Source: JBCBDX01 sp039815825
Lineage (GTDB): Bacteria > Pseudomonadota > Alphaproteobacteria > Rhizobiales > Rhizobiaceae
DNA: 64,000 nucleotides
Assembly: GCA_039815825.1 (NCBI GenBank)
Contig: JBCBYO010000004.1
Span: 1 to 64,000, forward strand
Reading direction: 5' to 3'
In this document: piece after piece, positions 25,742 through 34,446 of the stretch
Layout: every line of letters starts with the position of its first letter
Numbering within the stretch: position 1 is the first letter of the stretch
Translations under genes and position numbers: made by a program
Notes under the pieces: generated by a model
What the model was told of the DNA's origin: nothing
What the model saw: only the letters and a program-made list of their open reading frames with translations
Databases searched by the model: none

Positions 25742-26167
25742 ATGGTTGATGTCGATCAGTATAAGATAATGGAAGATGCCCTACGTGATCGTGGTGTTCG
25801 GATCACGCGCCAGCGTCAGGCCATTTTGTCCGTCCTTGCAGCGGCAACCGATCATCCCGATGCCAATGAATTATTGGTGCGTGCTTCTGCCATCGATCCA
25901 TCAGTTTCATTGTCGACTGTTTATCGCACGCTGACGGTTTTGGAAGAAAATGGTGTGGTCCAGCGATTGAGCTTTGAGGGCGTGCCGGCGAAATTTGAAA
26001 CGACTGATGCGCCTCACCACGATCACATCATTGACGTCGAGACGGGCGATGTTATCGAATTCCGTTCAGAAAAAATCGAGAAATTGCAGGCAGAGATAGC
26101 CGCCGAACTTGGCTATGAAATTGTCCACCACCGTTTGGATTTATATGCCAAACGTCTGGAAAACTGA
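25742..26167 (+). CDS. mur: Fur-family metalloregulator, probably Mur (manganese) type
   Basis: 141 residues with a winged helix at about 15-85 (GVRITRQRQAILSVLAAATDHPDANELL, then SLSTVYRTLTVLEENGVV). The metal/dimerisation region APHHDHIIDVETGDVIEF keeps the His and Glu residues of the regulatory site. There is no cysteine anywhere, so the structural Cys4 zinc site of enterobacterial Fur and Zur is missing, and the usual Cys after HHDH is Asp. This fits rhizobial Fur/Mur, which respond to Mn2+. Its divergent position to sitABCD supports control of manganese uptake. Irr is the main alternative, but its haem regulatory motif is not seen. Confidence 0.78.
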   Translation: MVDVDQYKIMEDALRDRGVRITRQRQAILSVLAAATDHPDANELLVRASAIDPSVSLSTVYRTLTVLEENGVVQRLSFEGVPAKFETTDAPHHDHIIDVETGDVIEFRSEKIEKLQAEIAAELGYEIVHHRLDLYAKRLEN

Positions 26168-26594
26168 CGCGATTTTTTGTCAAATTTTGAGAATGCTTGC
26201 GCCGACGCTCTTGCCACCAAAAAGGCGAGCCGACCTGGCAGGGGCACCACCAGGTCAGCTCTGACTGCATCGAGGGCTCTCTCCCTTGGGGCAAGTCGGG
26301 AAAGCTCGCTACAGTTTTCAAAGTGCAGGCCAATCGCCCGCGTTAGTTTAAATTCTCACCTTGTGTTGACTTGGTCAACGCTGAAATTTCACTAACCAAC
26401 TGGTCTATAGTCTGGATAGTCAAAAATAAATGCTTACGTCAATGTCTTGGAACGTAAGTTCGTGGTTAATCTGACATTTTTTTTGCAACCTCATGCGCAA
26501 GATTGTCCCGAAATGGGATTTCTATCCTTTTTTCCACATTGTATGTCGAAATTGATTGCACTGTACATTATTGGTGCTCGGGGAGGACTATAAA
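26168..26594. other. 427-base gene-free region upstream of xylA with several inverted repeats
   Basis: No convincing gene is seen here. It holds: a hairpin GACCTGG/CCAGGTC (26232-26238 with 26250-26256, plus an outer AGC/GCT); a palindrome GTTGAC-TTG-GTCAAC at 26365-26379; a second inverted repeat CTTACGT/ACGTAAG (26433-26439 with 26452-26458, 12-base spacer); and a run of eight T at about 26477-26484. The right half is AT-rich and probably contains the xylA promoter and operator. The left half may be the end of the Fur-gene transcript or decayed coding sequence. It is the longest gap in the window. Confidence 0.5.
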
Positions 26595-27905
26595 GTGTCA
26601 AACAGTTTTTTTTCAATTCGTGAGCCTATCCCTTTTGGTGACGGCGTTTCTGCAGGTTCGCTTGCTTTTCATCACTACAATCCTGACGAAATCGTTTTGG
26701 GCAAGTCGCTCGCCGAGCATCTCCGTTTTGCTGTTTGCTACTGGCACAATTTTGTTTGGCCGGGTGGCGATCCATTCGGTGGTCAAACGTTTGATCGCCC
26801 CTGGTTCCCAGCCGACACAATGGATCTAGCCAAGGCCCGGGCCGATGTTGCGTTCGAGATGTTTTCGCTTTTGCGCGCACCGTATTACTGCTTTCACGAT
26901 GCGGACGTTCGGCCGGAAGGCGATACCTATGCTGAGAACAAGGCTGGCCTTGAAGAGATCACCGACTATTTCGCCCAAAAACAGGAAGAGACCGGCGTTA
27001 AATTGTTGTGGGGCACGGCCAACCTTTTTTCACACAAACGCTTCATGAGCGGTGCTGCAACCAACCCTGACCCTGACGTATTTGCGTTTGCCGCTGCGAC
27101 GGTGAAAAGCTGTATCGATGTGACGAAAAAACTAGGTGGTGAAAACTACGTTCTGTGGGGCGGACGCGAAGGCTATGAAACACTTTTAAACACTGACTTG
27201 AAGCGTGAGGACGCTCAGCTGGGCCGCTTCTTGAACATGGTTGTCGAGTATAAACACAAGATCGGCTTTGACGGTGCAATTTTGATCGAGCCAAAGCCAC
27301 AAGAGCCGACAAAACATCAATATGATTACGATGTTGCTACCGTCTACGGCTTCCTGAAACGCCACGGCTTGGAACATGAAGTCAAGGTCAATATCGAGCA
27401 GGGGCATGCCATTCTCGCTGGTCACTCGTTTGAGCATGAGTTAGCCACGGCGAACGCGCTTGGCATTTTTGGTTCCATCGACATGAACCGCAATGATTAC
27501 CAGTCTGGGTGGGACACCGACCAATTTCCTAACAATGTTCCTGAAATTGCGCTGGCATACTACGAAGTATTGCGCGGTGGTGGTTTCACGACCGGCGGTA
27601 CCAATTTTGACGCGAAACTGCGACGTCAATCCATTGATCCTGATGACCTTCTCATTGCCCATGTTGGCGCGATGGATGTCTGTGCACGGGGGCTGAAAGC
27701 CGCTGCAAAGATGTTGGAAGACGGGGTTTTGGAAGAGTTGCGCGCCGAGCGCTACGCTGGTTGGGATACGAGCTTAGGTCAGTCCATGCTGACGGATAGT
27801 TCGCTCGAAGCCATCGAGGCGAGGGTGCTTGCTGACAATATCGCGCCCGCGCCGCGCTCCGGGCGCCAAGAAATGCTTGAGAATATCGTCAATCGCTATG
27901 TGTGA
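26595..27905 (+). CDS. xylA: Xylose isomerase
   Basis: 436 residues from a GTG start at 26595, chosen because GGGAGGA lies 7 bases upstream and the protein then begins VSNSFFSIREPIPFGDG like other long-type XylA. An ATG at 26556 would add 13 hydrophobic residues without family support. The conserved segments are the catalytic-His region PYYCFHDADVRPEG, LLWGTANLFSHKRFMSGAATNPD, VLWGGREGYETLLNTD, and the metal site GSIDMNRNDYQSGWDTDQFP. It converts D-xylose to D-xylulose for XylB. It stands alone, 5.3 kb from xylFHGB, with the metal importer and its regulator in between. Confidence 0.95.
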   Translation: MSNSFFSIREPIPFGDGVSAGSLAFHHYNPDEIVLGKSLAEHLRFAVCYWHNFVWPGGDPFGGQTFDRPWFPADTMDLAKARADVAFEMFSLLRAPYYCFHDADVRPEGDTYAENKAGLEEITDYFAQKQEETGVKLLWGTANLFSHKRFMSGAATNPDPDVFAFAAATVKSCIDVTKKLGGENYVLWGGREGYETLLNTDLKREDAQLGRFLNMVVEYKHKIGFDGAILIEPKPQEPTKHQYDYDVATVYGFLKRHGLEHEVKVNIEQGHAILAGHSFEHELATANALGIFGSIDMNRNDYQSGWDTDQFPNNVPEIALAYYEVLRGGGFTTGGTNFDAKLRRQSIDPDDLLIAHVGAMDVCARGLKAAAKMLEDGVLEELRAERYAGWDTSLGQSMLTDSSLEAIEARVLADNIAPAPRSGRQEMLENIVNRYV

Positions 27906-27923
27906 TGGCTTTTGCGCGGCACC

Positions 27924-28982
27924 TTACCAAGGATTGCCGCGCCGAAAGAAAGTCTGCATGCGGTCGAACACATCCATCCCCTTCTGGTGGAGAATGTGGA
28001 TGATGTCGATCGGTACCCAGTTCTCTCGGATTTGACCTTCGTGATGGAGGTAAAAGTCCATGACCCGCATATTTACGGTTTTGCCAGTTGATCCCATGCC
28101 GAAGATGCTACCGCCGGCATGCTCGGCATAGACACTTGGCCAACCGCTAGTCAGTGAATATGGCCCGTCTCCAATTCTGATATAGTGCCCGCCGCCCAGC
28201 GCTTCGCGCTCGGCGGCCGGGACTGAATCCCATTGACCGCCGCCTTTGCGGTTGGGGTACGCCAAGCGGAACGGCAGTTGATGGTAGTCGACAAAGCCGG
28301 CCAGGGAGCGCGTTGTGCCGATACCGAATGGCCCGTACCACATCATGTTCTCATGCCAATGCAGCTTTTGCGCCATGTTTAGGAGACCGTCCCGTCCTGC
28401 CATCGCATGATCATCATAGTCCGCCAGCGTTTTGTGCATTGCCAGCGTCTGCGCCAATGACTGTGCGCCTTCATCAACGGGCGAAGGCTCCAATCGTATG
28501 CCGTCCGCGGTTATGGGGCCCTGCCAAATGGCCTCTGTTCCCAAACTGGGTCCGATGGGCCAAAAGCCGGCCTGACGCATCAGATCCAGTATGTCCCAGA
28601 GGATATTGGCTTGAACTATTCGGTCTTCACGCATTTCATAGATTTCGCCATAGCGTAACCAAACCGGCCTGCCTGTGGCCGGGATTGTGAGCCAATCGTT
28701 TTTGAAGTTTCCGCAATAGTGGCCTATGGTGCCAATATATTCGCGACCTTCGTAAGTCCCGCGCATGAATATCAAGTCTCGGCGCTCTAGATCTCCGAGC
28801 GCATGGTGTAGAGGCTTGAAAACCGCCTCTATAACCGCATCGGCACCATTGAGTGTGTTCATTGGATGAACGGTGCGCCATTCGACATTGTTGGCAAACA
28901 GCGCCTTGAACTGGGTGGTGAAATCGCCATTGCGTGACTTGGCAAGCTCGTACAGTGCTCGATGAAGGGCTCGGCGGTCCAA
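27924..28982 (-). CDS. Two-domain SnoaL/NTF2-like protein, paralogue 1
   Basis: 352 residues, no signal peptide, made of two SnoaL/NTF2-like cone domains (about 1-155 and 195-345). It aligns by eye with the protein at 33424. The shared landmarks are the N-domain HYCGNFKNDWLTIPATGRPVW, the C-domain WHENMMWYGPFGIGTTRSL, and the end segment VMDFYLHHEGQIRENWVPIDIIHIL. SnoaL-type domains catalyse aldol cyclisation, isomerisation or hydrolysis, or only bind ligands; the function here is unknown. The start is TTG 28982 with GGAG 6 bases upstream; no ATG is near. It is divergent from an ABC importer operon that ends in two more such genes, so it probably acts on the imported compound. Confidence 0.75.
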   Translation of the reverse strand: MDRRALHRALYELAKSRNGDFTTQFKALFANNVEWRTVHPMNTLNGADAVIEAVFKPLHHALGDLERRDLIFMRGTYEGREYIGTIGHYCGNFKNDWLTIPATGRPVWLRYGEIYEMREDRIVQANILWDILDLMRQAGFWPIGPSLGTEAIWQGPITADGIRLEPSPVDEGAQSLAQTLAMHKTLADYDDHAMAGRDGLLNMAQKLHWHENMMWYGPFGIGTTRSLAGFVDYHQLPFRLAYPNRKGGGQWDSVPAAEREALGGGHYIRIGDGPYSLTSGWPSVYAEHAGGSIFGMGSTGKTVNMRVMDFYLHHEGQIRENWVPIDIIHILHQKGMDVFDRMQTFFRRGNPW

Positions 28983-29043
28983 TTTGCTCTCCGGGATGCG
29001 GTTTTATTTAATCTGATTTGGACGCTTGCATTCGTATTCAATT

Positions 29044-29055
29044 ATTGTCAACAAT
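29044..29055. promoter_or_regulatory. Small inverted repeat in the divergent promoter region of the SnoaL/ABC locus
   Basis: ATTGT-CA-ACAAT lies in the 145-base gap between the divergent SnoaL-like gene and the binding-protein gene. It is the only symmetric site I noticed there and could be an operator, but arms of 5 bases can occur by chance. No regulator gene is in the locus. Confidence 0.25.
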
Positions 29056-29127
29056 CTCATCAGAGCGGGTTTCATTTAACCCATGAGGGCTTTTGAACCT
29101 GTGAACTGCTTGTTGGGAGAAAAGCAT

Positions 29128-30384
29128 ATGAAATATTTTAACAGAGCCATGCTTGCTGGTGTGGCGGCAATCGCATCCGTTTCTTTTGCGCATGCTGGTG
29201 GGCATTCCGATTGCGGGATTGATAGCGGTCGCGTGTCCATTGTTGGCAATGAATTTCCTGCCATCCAGACCATTGGTGCTGGTGCCGTGGCGTGTGCCAA
29301 GGACGGCGTCACCGTCGAAACAAACCTGACTGCCGACCACCAGCAGATCAACGTTGCTGGCATGACCGGTAATCCTGCCGAATACACATCAGCCATTATC
29401 GCCAACTCATCGATTGTTGCGTTGATCAACGAAGATTTGATCCGTCCGCTGAATGATCTGGTCGAAGCGCATGGTGCTGACCTCAAGCCAAACCAGCTGA
29501 TCAAAGTTGGCGATGACATTCTTGCAGTTGCGTTCATGGCAAACGCTCAACACCTTGTTTACCGCGCAGACGTTCTCGAGCAAGTTGGCCTCGAAGCACC
29601 GACAACTTATGAAGAAATGTTGGCGGCCGCGGAAGCGATCCGTGCCGCTGGCATTATGGATAACCCTGTTGGTGGTGCGTATGCATCGGGTTGGAACCTT
29701 GCTCAGGAATTCAACAACATGTTCCTCGGTTTTGGCGGTTCGCACTTTAAAGACGGCACGGCAGAGCCAAGCGTCAACACCGAAGCTGGTGTCCAAACAC
29801 TTGAGATGATGAAGGCGCTTTCCGAGTATATGAACCCGGACTTCCTTACACATGACTCAAACGCCACGAACGCAGAGTTCCGTGCTGGCAACACCGCATT
29901 GATGAACATGTGGGGCAGCCGCGCAGCGACTCTGCCCGACGCAGAAGGCGTTGTGCAGGAAGTTAAAGATCATATGGCGCTTGGCGGTCCTATGACTGTG
30001 GGCGGTGGTTCAACGCCGGCTTCCACACTGTGGTGGGACGGCTTTACCGTGTCAAAGAACATCTCTGACGAAGACGCGGAGGCAACATTTGTCGCTTTGG
30101 TCAACGCGATCCAGCCATCTATTTTGGAAGATGACGAAATCGCCAAGCAAGCCGTTTGGCTGATTGATGGCTACCAGCCAACAGACGCGGCCGCTGGCGT
30201 GTTCGCCGCCGCTCAGGCCAATACGACGCCATATCCAATGTTGCCATATATGGGCTTGATGCATACGGCGCTCGGCAATGAGCTCAGTGACTTCATGCAA
30301 GGCAACGAAAGTGCAGAACAAGCACTTGCCGATGTTGAAGCTGCCTACACAGCTGCGGCCAAAGAAAAAGGGTTCTTGAACTAA
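29128..30384 (+). CDS. ABC transporter substrate-binding protein (sugar type, family 1) of the SnoaL locus
   Basis: 418 residues from ATG 29128, preceded by GGGAGA; a signal peptide (MKYFNRAMLAGVAAIASVSFAHA) follows. The mature protein has the MalE-like fold landmarks LIRPLNDLVEAHGADLKPNQL, FMANAQHLVYRADVLEQVGLEAPTTYEEML and FRAGNTALMNMWGSRAATL. Such receptors bind mono- or oligosaccharides or polyols; the ligand is unknown. It is the first gene of an operon: binding protein, two permeases, ATPase, two SnoaL-like proteins and a MetE-like protein. It is followed by a hairpin, as with other receptor genes here. Confidence 0.88.
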   Translation: MKYFNRAMLAGVAAIASVSFAHAGGHSDCGIDSGRVSIVGNEFPAIQTIGAGAVACAKDGVTVETNLTADHQQINVAGMTGNPAEYTSAIIANSSIVALINEDLIRPLNDLVEAHGADLKPNQLIKVGDDILAVAFMANAQHLVYRADVLEQVGLEAPTTYEEMLAAAEAIRAAGIMDNPVGGAYASGWNLAQEFNNMFLGFGGSHFKDGTAEPSVNTEAGVQTLEMMKALSEYMNPDFLTHDSNATNAEFRAGNTALMNMWGSRAATLPDAEGVVQEVKDHMALGGPMTVGGGSTPASTLWWDGFTVSKNISDEDAEATFVALVNAIQPSILEDDEIAKQAVWLIDGYQPTDAAAGVFAAAQANTTPYPMLPYMGLMHTALGNELSDFMQGNESAEQALADVEAAYTAAAKEKGFLN

Positions 30385-30398
30385 TCGTTCGACAACCG

Positions 30399-30421
30399 GG
30401 ATCGGGCGCTTTGCCCGATCC
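30399..30421 (+). terminator. Hairpin after the binding-protein gene
   Basis: GGATCGGGC-gcttt-GCCCGATCC, a perfect 9-base-pair stem 14 bases after the stop, followed by TTCCCTTCATTTT rather than a pure T run. It likely stabilises the receptor mRNA or partly stops transcription before the permease genes. Confidence 0.7.
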
Positions 30422-30454
30422 TTCCCTTCATTTTGGTTTCCGGGCTAGAGCTTC

Positions 30455-31480
30455 ATGAGACATAGTGCGTTTTTCTGGTTCTTTTTGCCGACGGGCTTGG
30501 CGATGTTTATCTTCATCGCATTGCCAATCGCGTCCGTACTGATCCAATCAGTATACACCCCCCATGAAGCGGTATTGGAAACCGTGGAAAATTGCGGCCC
30601 GTTTGGTTGTACCGAATCAACGGTTATCAATCAGGAAGCGACAGAAGCGCTGCGTGATGAACAGCCGCTAGGCCGTTTTGTAGGGCTGCAAATCTACTTC
30701 GATCGTGGGCATCTTGCCCTTCAGGAAGTTAGCCAAGCTTGGCAAAACAGTGAGAGCTGGGGCGCGTTTTTCGCCTCCATGAACAATTTGCCATTCTATG
30801 GCGCACTTGCTTTTACGCTGACCTATACCTTTATCGCCACACCGCTGCTGATCATTGTCGGGCTTATGATCGCGCTGGCGGTCAACACGCTCAATCAAGC
30901 GCTTAAGGGATATGTGATCTTTCTTTCGCTCTTGCCATTCGTGACGACACCGCTGGTTGGTTCACTTATCCTTTTCTGGATGGTTGATGCGCGTGGCGTG
31001 CTCGGATCGTTCATCCAATGGGCTGCCAGTGATCCGGATTTGTCGCTGAAAGCGTCAACGACGATGACGTGGATCATGATTATCGTTTGGGGTGTCTGGA
31101 ACTCGGCGCCATTTGCTTTCGTGGTGTTTTACGCGGGGCTTCAAACAGTGCCGCAGGACACCATTGAGTCCGCGCGCATCGATGGTGCAAGCCGCTGGCA
31201 GCAAATCCGGTTTGTGATCATTCCGCATCTGATGCCGCTGGTGACGTTCGTTGCCTTGATCCAGTTGATGGACAATTTCAGGGTCTTTGAACCGATCATT
31301 GGTTTCTCGGCCTCGGCGCATGCACAATCGCTATCGTGGATCATATTCAATGATCTGGGTGGTGAAACGCGGCAGTTGTCGTCGGCTGCTGCCAACTCTG
31401 TTCTGACCATTCTTGGCGTCGCAATCTTGTTGTCACCGGTGCTGATCCGCACCTGGCATGACTTCAAAGCGGGGAGGTAA
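30455..31480 (+). CDS. ABC transporter permease 1 of the SnoaL locus
   Basis: 341 residues, MalF/UgpA-like inner-membrane permease with six predicted helices. The EAA loop is ESARIDGASRWQQIRFVIIPHLMPL. Between the first and second helices there is an unusually long periplasmic segment of about 80 residues that contains the cysteine pair CGPFGC and is rich in charged residues (NQEATEALRDEQPLGRF). Typical permeases of this class have a short loop there. It might contact the binding protein. It starts 70 bases after the receptor gene and 5 bases before the second permease. Confidence 0.88.
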   Translation: MRHSAFFWFFLPTGLAMFIFIALPIASVLIQSVYTPHEAVLETVENCGPFGCTESTVINQEATEALRDEQPLGRFVGLQIYFDRGHLALQEVSQAWQNSESWGAFFASMNNLPFYGALAFTLTYTFIATPLLIIVGLMIALAVNTLNQALKGYVIFLSLLPFVTTPLVGSLILFWMVDARGVLGSFIQWAASDPDLSLKASTTMTWIMIIVWGVWNSAPFAFVVFYAGLQTVPQDTIESARIDGASRWQQIRFVIIPHLMPLVTFVALIQLMDNFRVFEPIIGFSASAHAQSLSWIIFNDLGGETRQLSSAAANSVLTILGVAILLSPVLIRTWHDFKAGR

Positions 31481-31485
31481 TCGCC

Positions 31486-32367
31486 ATGTCTTCTTCTGCG
31501 CAAAAAAGGCCCATGTCTTTGCAGCTGATGATGATCATTTTCTTGATCGTCTGGTTGTTTGTTGCTGCATTCCCGTTTTTTTGGACCATGTGGGGGTCGT
31601 TCAAAGTCGAACTCGACTTCTTCTCGATCAATGACTGGACCGATGCGCTGACGGGACCACGAACCACCGAGACACACGGCGCACCTTTTACGGGCGCTGG
31701 CTACTATGGTGCCTGGATCCAAGAAGAATATTGGCGCGCCGCGATCAATACCGTGATTGTTTGTGTGCTGACTGTTTGCATTTCACTGACCATCGGGACG
31801 CTTGGTGGGTATGCGCTTTCACGTTCCAGCTTCCCCTATGCCTTCTGGCTGTTGATCCTGGCGCTCATTTTCCGAGCCATGCCGCCAATCACGCTGGTGG
31901 CCGGTTATTTGTTGCCGTTCTTTGAGTATAATTTGTGGGGTCACTTGCTAACAGCCGTTATCGTGTTGGTGGCGATTAATCAGCCTTTCACACTGTGGAT
32001 GCTGACATCGTTCTTCCGCAACATCCCCAAGGATTTGGACGAGAGCGCGATGGTCGATGGCTGCACCCGTTTCCAGGCGTTCCGCCATGTGATCATTCCG
32101 GTGATGTGGCCGGGCGTCATTACGACTGGGCTATTTTCATTCCTCTTGGCCTATAACGACTTCGCCGTGACGTCGATGGTCTTGGCCAAAGAGAACCAGA
32201 CCATGGTTCCGGCTTTGTCCAGCTTCCTTGGCACCACGCAGACCGAGGGCAATGTCATGTTTGCGGTGGCTGCGACCATTTCGGCGGCTGTGCCGCTTTT
32301 CATTCTCGTCATGTTCTTCCAGCGTCAGATCGTTTCCGGACTGACCGCCGGTGCCGTTAAAGGATAA
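31486..32367 (+). CDS. ABC transporter permease 2 of the SnoaL locus
   Basis: 293 residues, MalG-like permease with six helices. The EAA loop is DESAMVDGCTRFQAFRHVIIPVMWPGV, close to the C-terminal third. The first periplasmic segment (FFSINDWTDALTGPRTTETHGAPFTGAGYYGAWIQ) is somewhat extended. It pairs with permease 1 to form the channel. It begins 5 bases after permease 1 and ends 4 bases before the ATPase gene. Confidence 0.9.
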   Translation: MSSSAQKRPMSLQLMMIIFLIVWLFVAAFPFFWTMWGSFKVELDFFSINDWTDALTGPRTTETHGAPFTGAGYYGAWIQEEYWRAAINTVIVCVLTVCISLTIGTLGGYALSRSSFPYAFWLLILALIFRAMPPITLVAGYLLPFFEYNLWGHLLTAVIVLVAINQPFTLWMLTSFFRNIPKDLDESAMVDGCTRFQAFRHVIIPVMWPGVITTGLFSFLLAYNDFAVTSMVLAKENQTMVPALSSFLGTTQTEGNVMFAVAATISAAVPLFILVMFFQRQIVSGLTAGAVKG

Positions 32368-32371
32368 TCAA

Positions 32372-33427
32372 ATGGCTGGTATCACCTTAAAAAATGTCAC
32401 GAAGCGCTGGGGCAACTTCGTCGGTGTTGATGACTTCAATCTGGAAATTGGCGACCGTGAATTTCTTGTGCTGCTCGGGCCTTCCGGTTGCGGCAAAACC
32501 ACCACGATGCGCATGGTGGCCGGGCTCGAAGATACCACGTCTGGCGAGATCTGGATTGGCGATACAATGGTCAACAATCTCGATCCGAAAGACCGTGATG
32601 TGGCGATGGTTTTCCAGTCATACGGCCTTTATCCGAACTTGACCGTTTGGGAGAATATTCGTTTCCCGCTCCGGATCCGGAAAATAGATCCGTCCACCCA
32701 TGAGGAACGCGTTCAGCGGGCCGTAGATATGGTGGAGCTCAACGACTTCGTTCACCGTAAACCCGCAGCGCTATCGGGTGGTCAGCGGCAACGTGTTGCC
32801 CTTGCGCGGGCAATTGTGCGCACACCAAAAGTGTTCCTGATGGATGAGCCGCTGTCGAACCTGGATGCGAAATTACGTGTTTCCACCCGCGCGCAAATCA
32901 AGAATTTGCACCATGAGCTTCAAGTGACGACCATTTATGTCACGCACGATCAGATTGAGGCGATGACGCTGGCTGATCGCGTGGTCGTCATGAACAAAGG
33001 CGTTGTTCAGCAAGTTGGCACGCCCAAGGAAATCTACGACAATCCGAACAATACGTTCGTCGCCGGTTTTATGGGTACACCAGCTATGAACCTGATGGAT
33101 GGTTCACTGAAGGACGGCACATTCACCGGGGAGAATGTCACGATCAAGGGATTGAGTTCGAAGCATTCCGGTAATGTTACGCTTGGTTTCAGGGCAGAAG
33201 ATGCAGCTATTGCCAACGGTAAAACAGCCCAAATCGAAGCGCCGGTTTATTCAATGGAATTGCTTGGCGATGCCTCAATGGTCACAATGCGCGCCGGCGG
33301 CTCTATGGTGGCGATCAAGGCAGAGAAAGACTTCTTTGCCGAGATTGGGACGGAAACAAAAGCGTCCATTCCAGCGGATATCTGTCATGTTTTCGATCAG
33401 TCGACGGGAACGCGGATCGCAAATTGA
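32372..33427 (+). CDS. ABC transporter ATP-binding protein (UgpC/MalK type) of the SnoaL locus
   Basis: 351-residue MalK-type ATPase with Walker A GPSGCGKTT, Q-loop VFQSYGLYPNLTVWENI, signature LSGGQRQRVALARAI, Walker B VFLMDEPLSNLDA and switch His in IYVTHDQIEAMTLADR. A C-terminal regulatory TOBE region (GFMGTPAMNLMDG onwards) is shorter than in MalK. ATG 32372 follows AAAGGA. Its TGA overlaps the TTG start of the next SnoaL-like gene (TTGA), so transporter and enzyme-like genes are translated as one unit. Confidence 0.92.
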   Translation: MAGITLKNVTKRWGNFVGVDDFNLEIGDREFLVLLGPSGCGKTTTMRMVAGLEDTTSGEIWIGDTMVNNLDPKDRDVAMVFQSYGLYPNLTVWENIRFPLRIRKIDPSTHEERVQRAVDMVELNDFVHRKPAALSGGQRQRVALARAIVRTPKVFLMDEPLSNLDAKLRVSTRAQIKNLHHELQVTTIYVTHDQIEAMTLADRVVVMNKGVVQQVGTPKEIYDNPNNTFVAGFMGTPAMNLMDGSLKDGTFTGENVTIKGLSSKHSGNVTLGFRAEDAAIANGKTAQIEAPVYSMELLGDASMVTMRAGGSMVAIKAEKDFFAEIGTETKASIPADICHVFDQSTGTRIAN

Positions 33428-34446
33428 CCGATGCATCATTGGCGCTGCAAAACAAGCGGTCTGTAAAGGCCTATCTTGACGCGCTTTCAGTTCCCTCGGA
33501 TGACGGATTTAAGTCCGCTGTTCTCGCCGCATTTGCGGAAGATGCAGAGGTGCATATTGTCCACCCCTATAATGATGTTTGCGGCGCAGCGGCTTATGCC
33601 GAGGAGTTTTTTGGATCCTTAAACGCGGCCTTCGCCGACCTGCATCGTCGGGATTATATCCTGATGGGCGGTGAATTTCAGGGTGATGATTGGATCTCAA
33701 GTACCGGATACTATGTGGGCCAATTCCAATCGGATTGGCTTGGTATCAAAGCCACACAAAAATTGGCCTATATCCGCGTCGGCGAGTTTCATCGGATGGA
33801 AGCTGGAAAGATCCGGCAATCATATGTTTTTCTCGACATACCTGAATTGATGATTGCCTGCGGCCAGTGGCCAGACTTGCCTTCACCGGCTTCGATAGCC
33901 GGCTATACCGGAATGATACCCGGACCTGCGACCAGCGATGGTATCTTGATGGAGCAAAGCGATGCTGAGCAGTCCGCCATTTCGTTTGACATGGTTGTGG
34001 CGATGCTGCGCGGATTGGCGACGCCCGACGAGGCGTGGCGGCCATATTGGCATGATACCATGATGTGGTACGGGCCAGGCGCCTTTGGTTCTTTTGTTGG
34101 CTTGGAGCGGTTTCGCGCGTTTCAGGTGCCTTTTGAGGCAAGGTTTGATGGCTGGTCCGGCGGCGCCGCCAACAATGGGATGACGGCGCACTTTACTCGA
34201 TTTGGTGACTGCAATTATGTTTGTTCAGGCGGATGGCCTTCGCTGACAGGCGTTCAAGTTGGCGAGTTTTTAGGTCAGGCACCTACAAACAAACGGCTCT
34301 TCATGCGTGTTTGTGATTGGTGGCGGCGCGATGGGGATCGCCTTTTGGAAAATTGGGTCTTTGTCGATATTCCCCATGTGCTTTTGCAAATGGGATATGA
34401 TCTTTTTGGTGAATTAGAAGGAAATGGGTCGAGCCATGCCGGTTAA
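33424..34446 (+). CDS. Two-domain SnoaL/NTF2-like protein, paralogue 2
   Basis: 340 residues. It is clearly related to paralogue 1 over its whole length: YYVGQFQSDWLGIKATQKL in the N-domain, WHDTMMWYGPGAFGSF in the C-domain, and VCDWWRRDGDRLLENWVFVDIPHVL near the end, with matching His, Trp and Asp residues that may line a pocket. The start is TTG 33424 overlapping the ATPase stop; TTG 33439 is an alternative, and no ATG fits. Upstream bases GCAAATTG are also found at the start of paralogue 1. It probably processes the compound brought in by the adjacent ABC importer. Biochemical function unknown. Confidence 0.75.
   Translation: MTDASLALQNKRSVKAYLDALSVPSDDGFKSAVLAAFAEDAEVHIVHPYNDVCGAAAYAEEFFGSLNAAFADLHRRDYILMGGEFQGDDWISSTGYYVGQFQSDWLGIKATQKLAYIRVGEFHRMEAGKIRQSYVFLDIPELMIACGQWPDLPSPASIAGYTGMIPGPATSDGILMEQSDAEQSAISFDMVVAMLRGLATPDEAWRPYWHDTMMWYGPGAFGSFVGLERFRAFQVPFEARFDGWSGGAANNGMTAHFTRFGDCNYVCSGGWPSLTGVQVGEFLGQAPTNKRLFMRVCDWWRRDGDRLLENWVFVDIPHVLLQMGYDLFGELEGNGSSHAG

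Noticed and set aside
26365..26379. GTTGAC-TTG-GTCAAC as a RutR box
   Set aside because: The spacing between arms is 3 bases instead of the 6 of the RutR consensus, and no pyrimidine gene is near; kept only as an unassigned palindrome.
26177..26395. 72-residue open frame in the gap before xylA
   Set aside because: Ser/Arg-rich, no ribosome site, spans inverted repeats; more likely noncoding.
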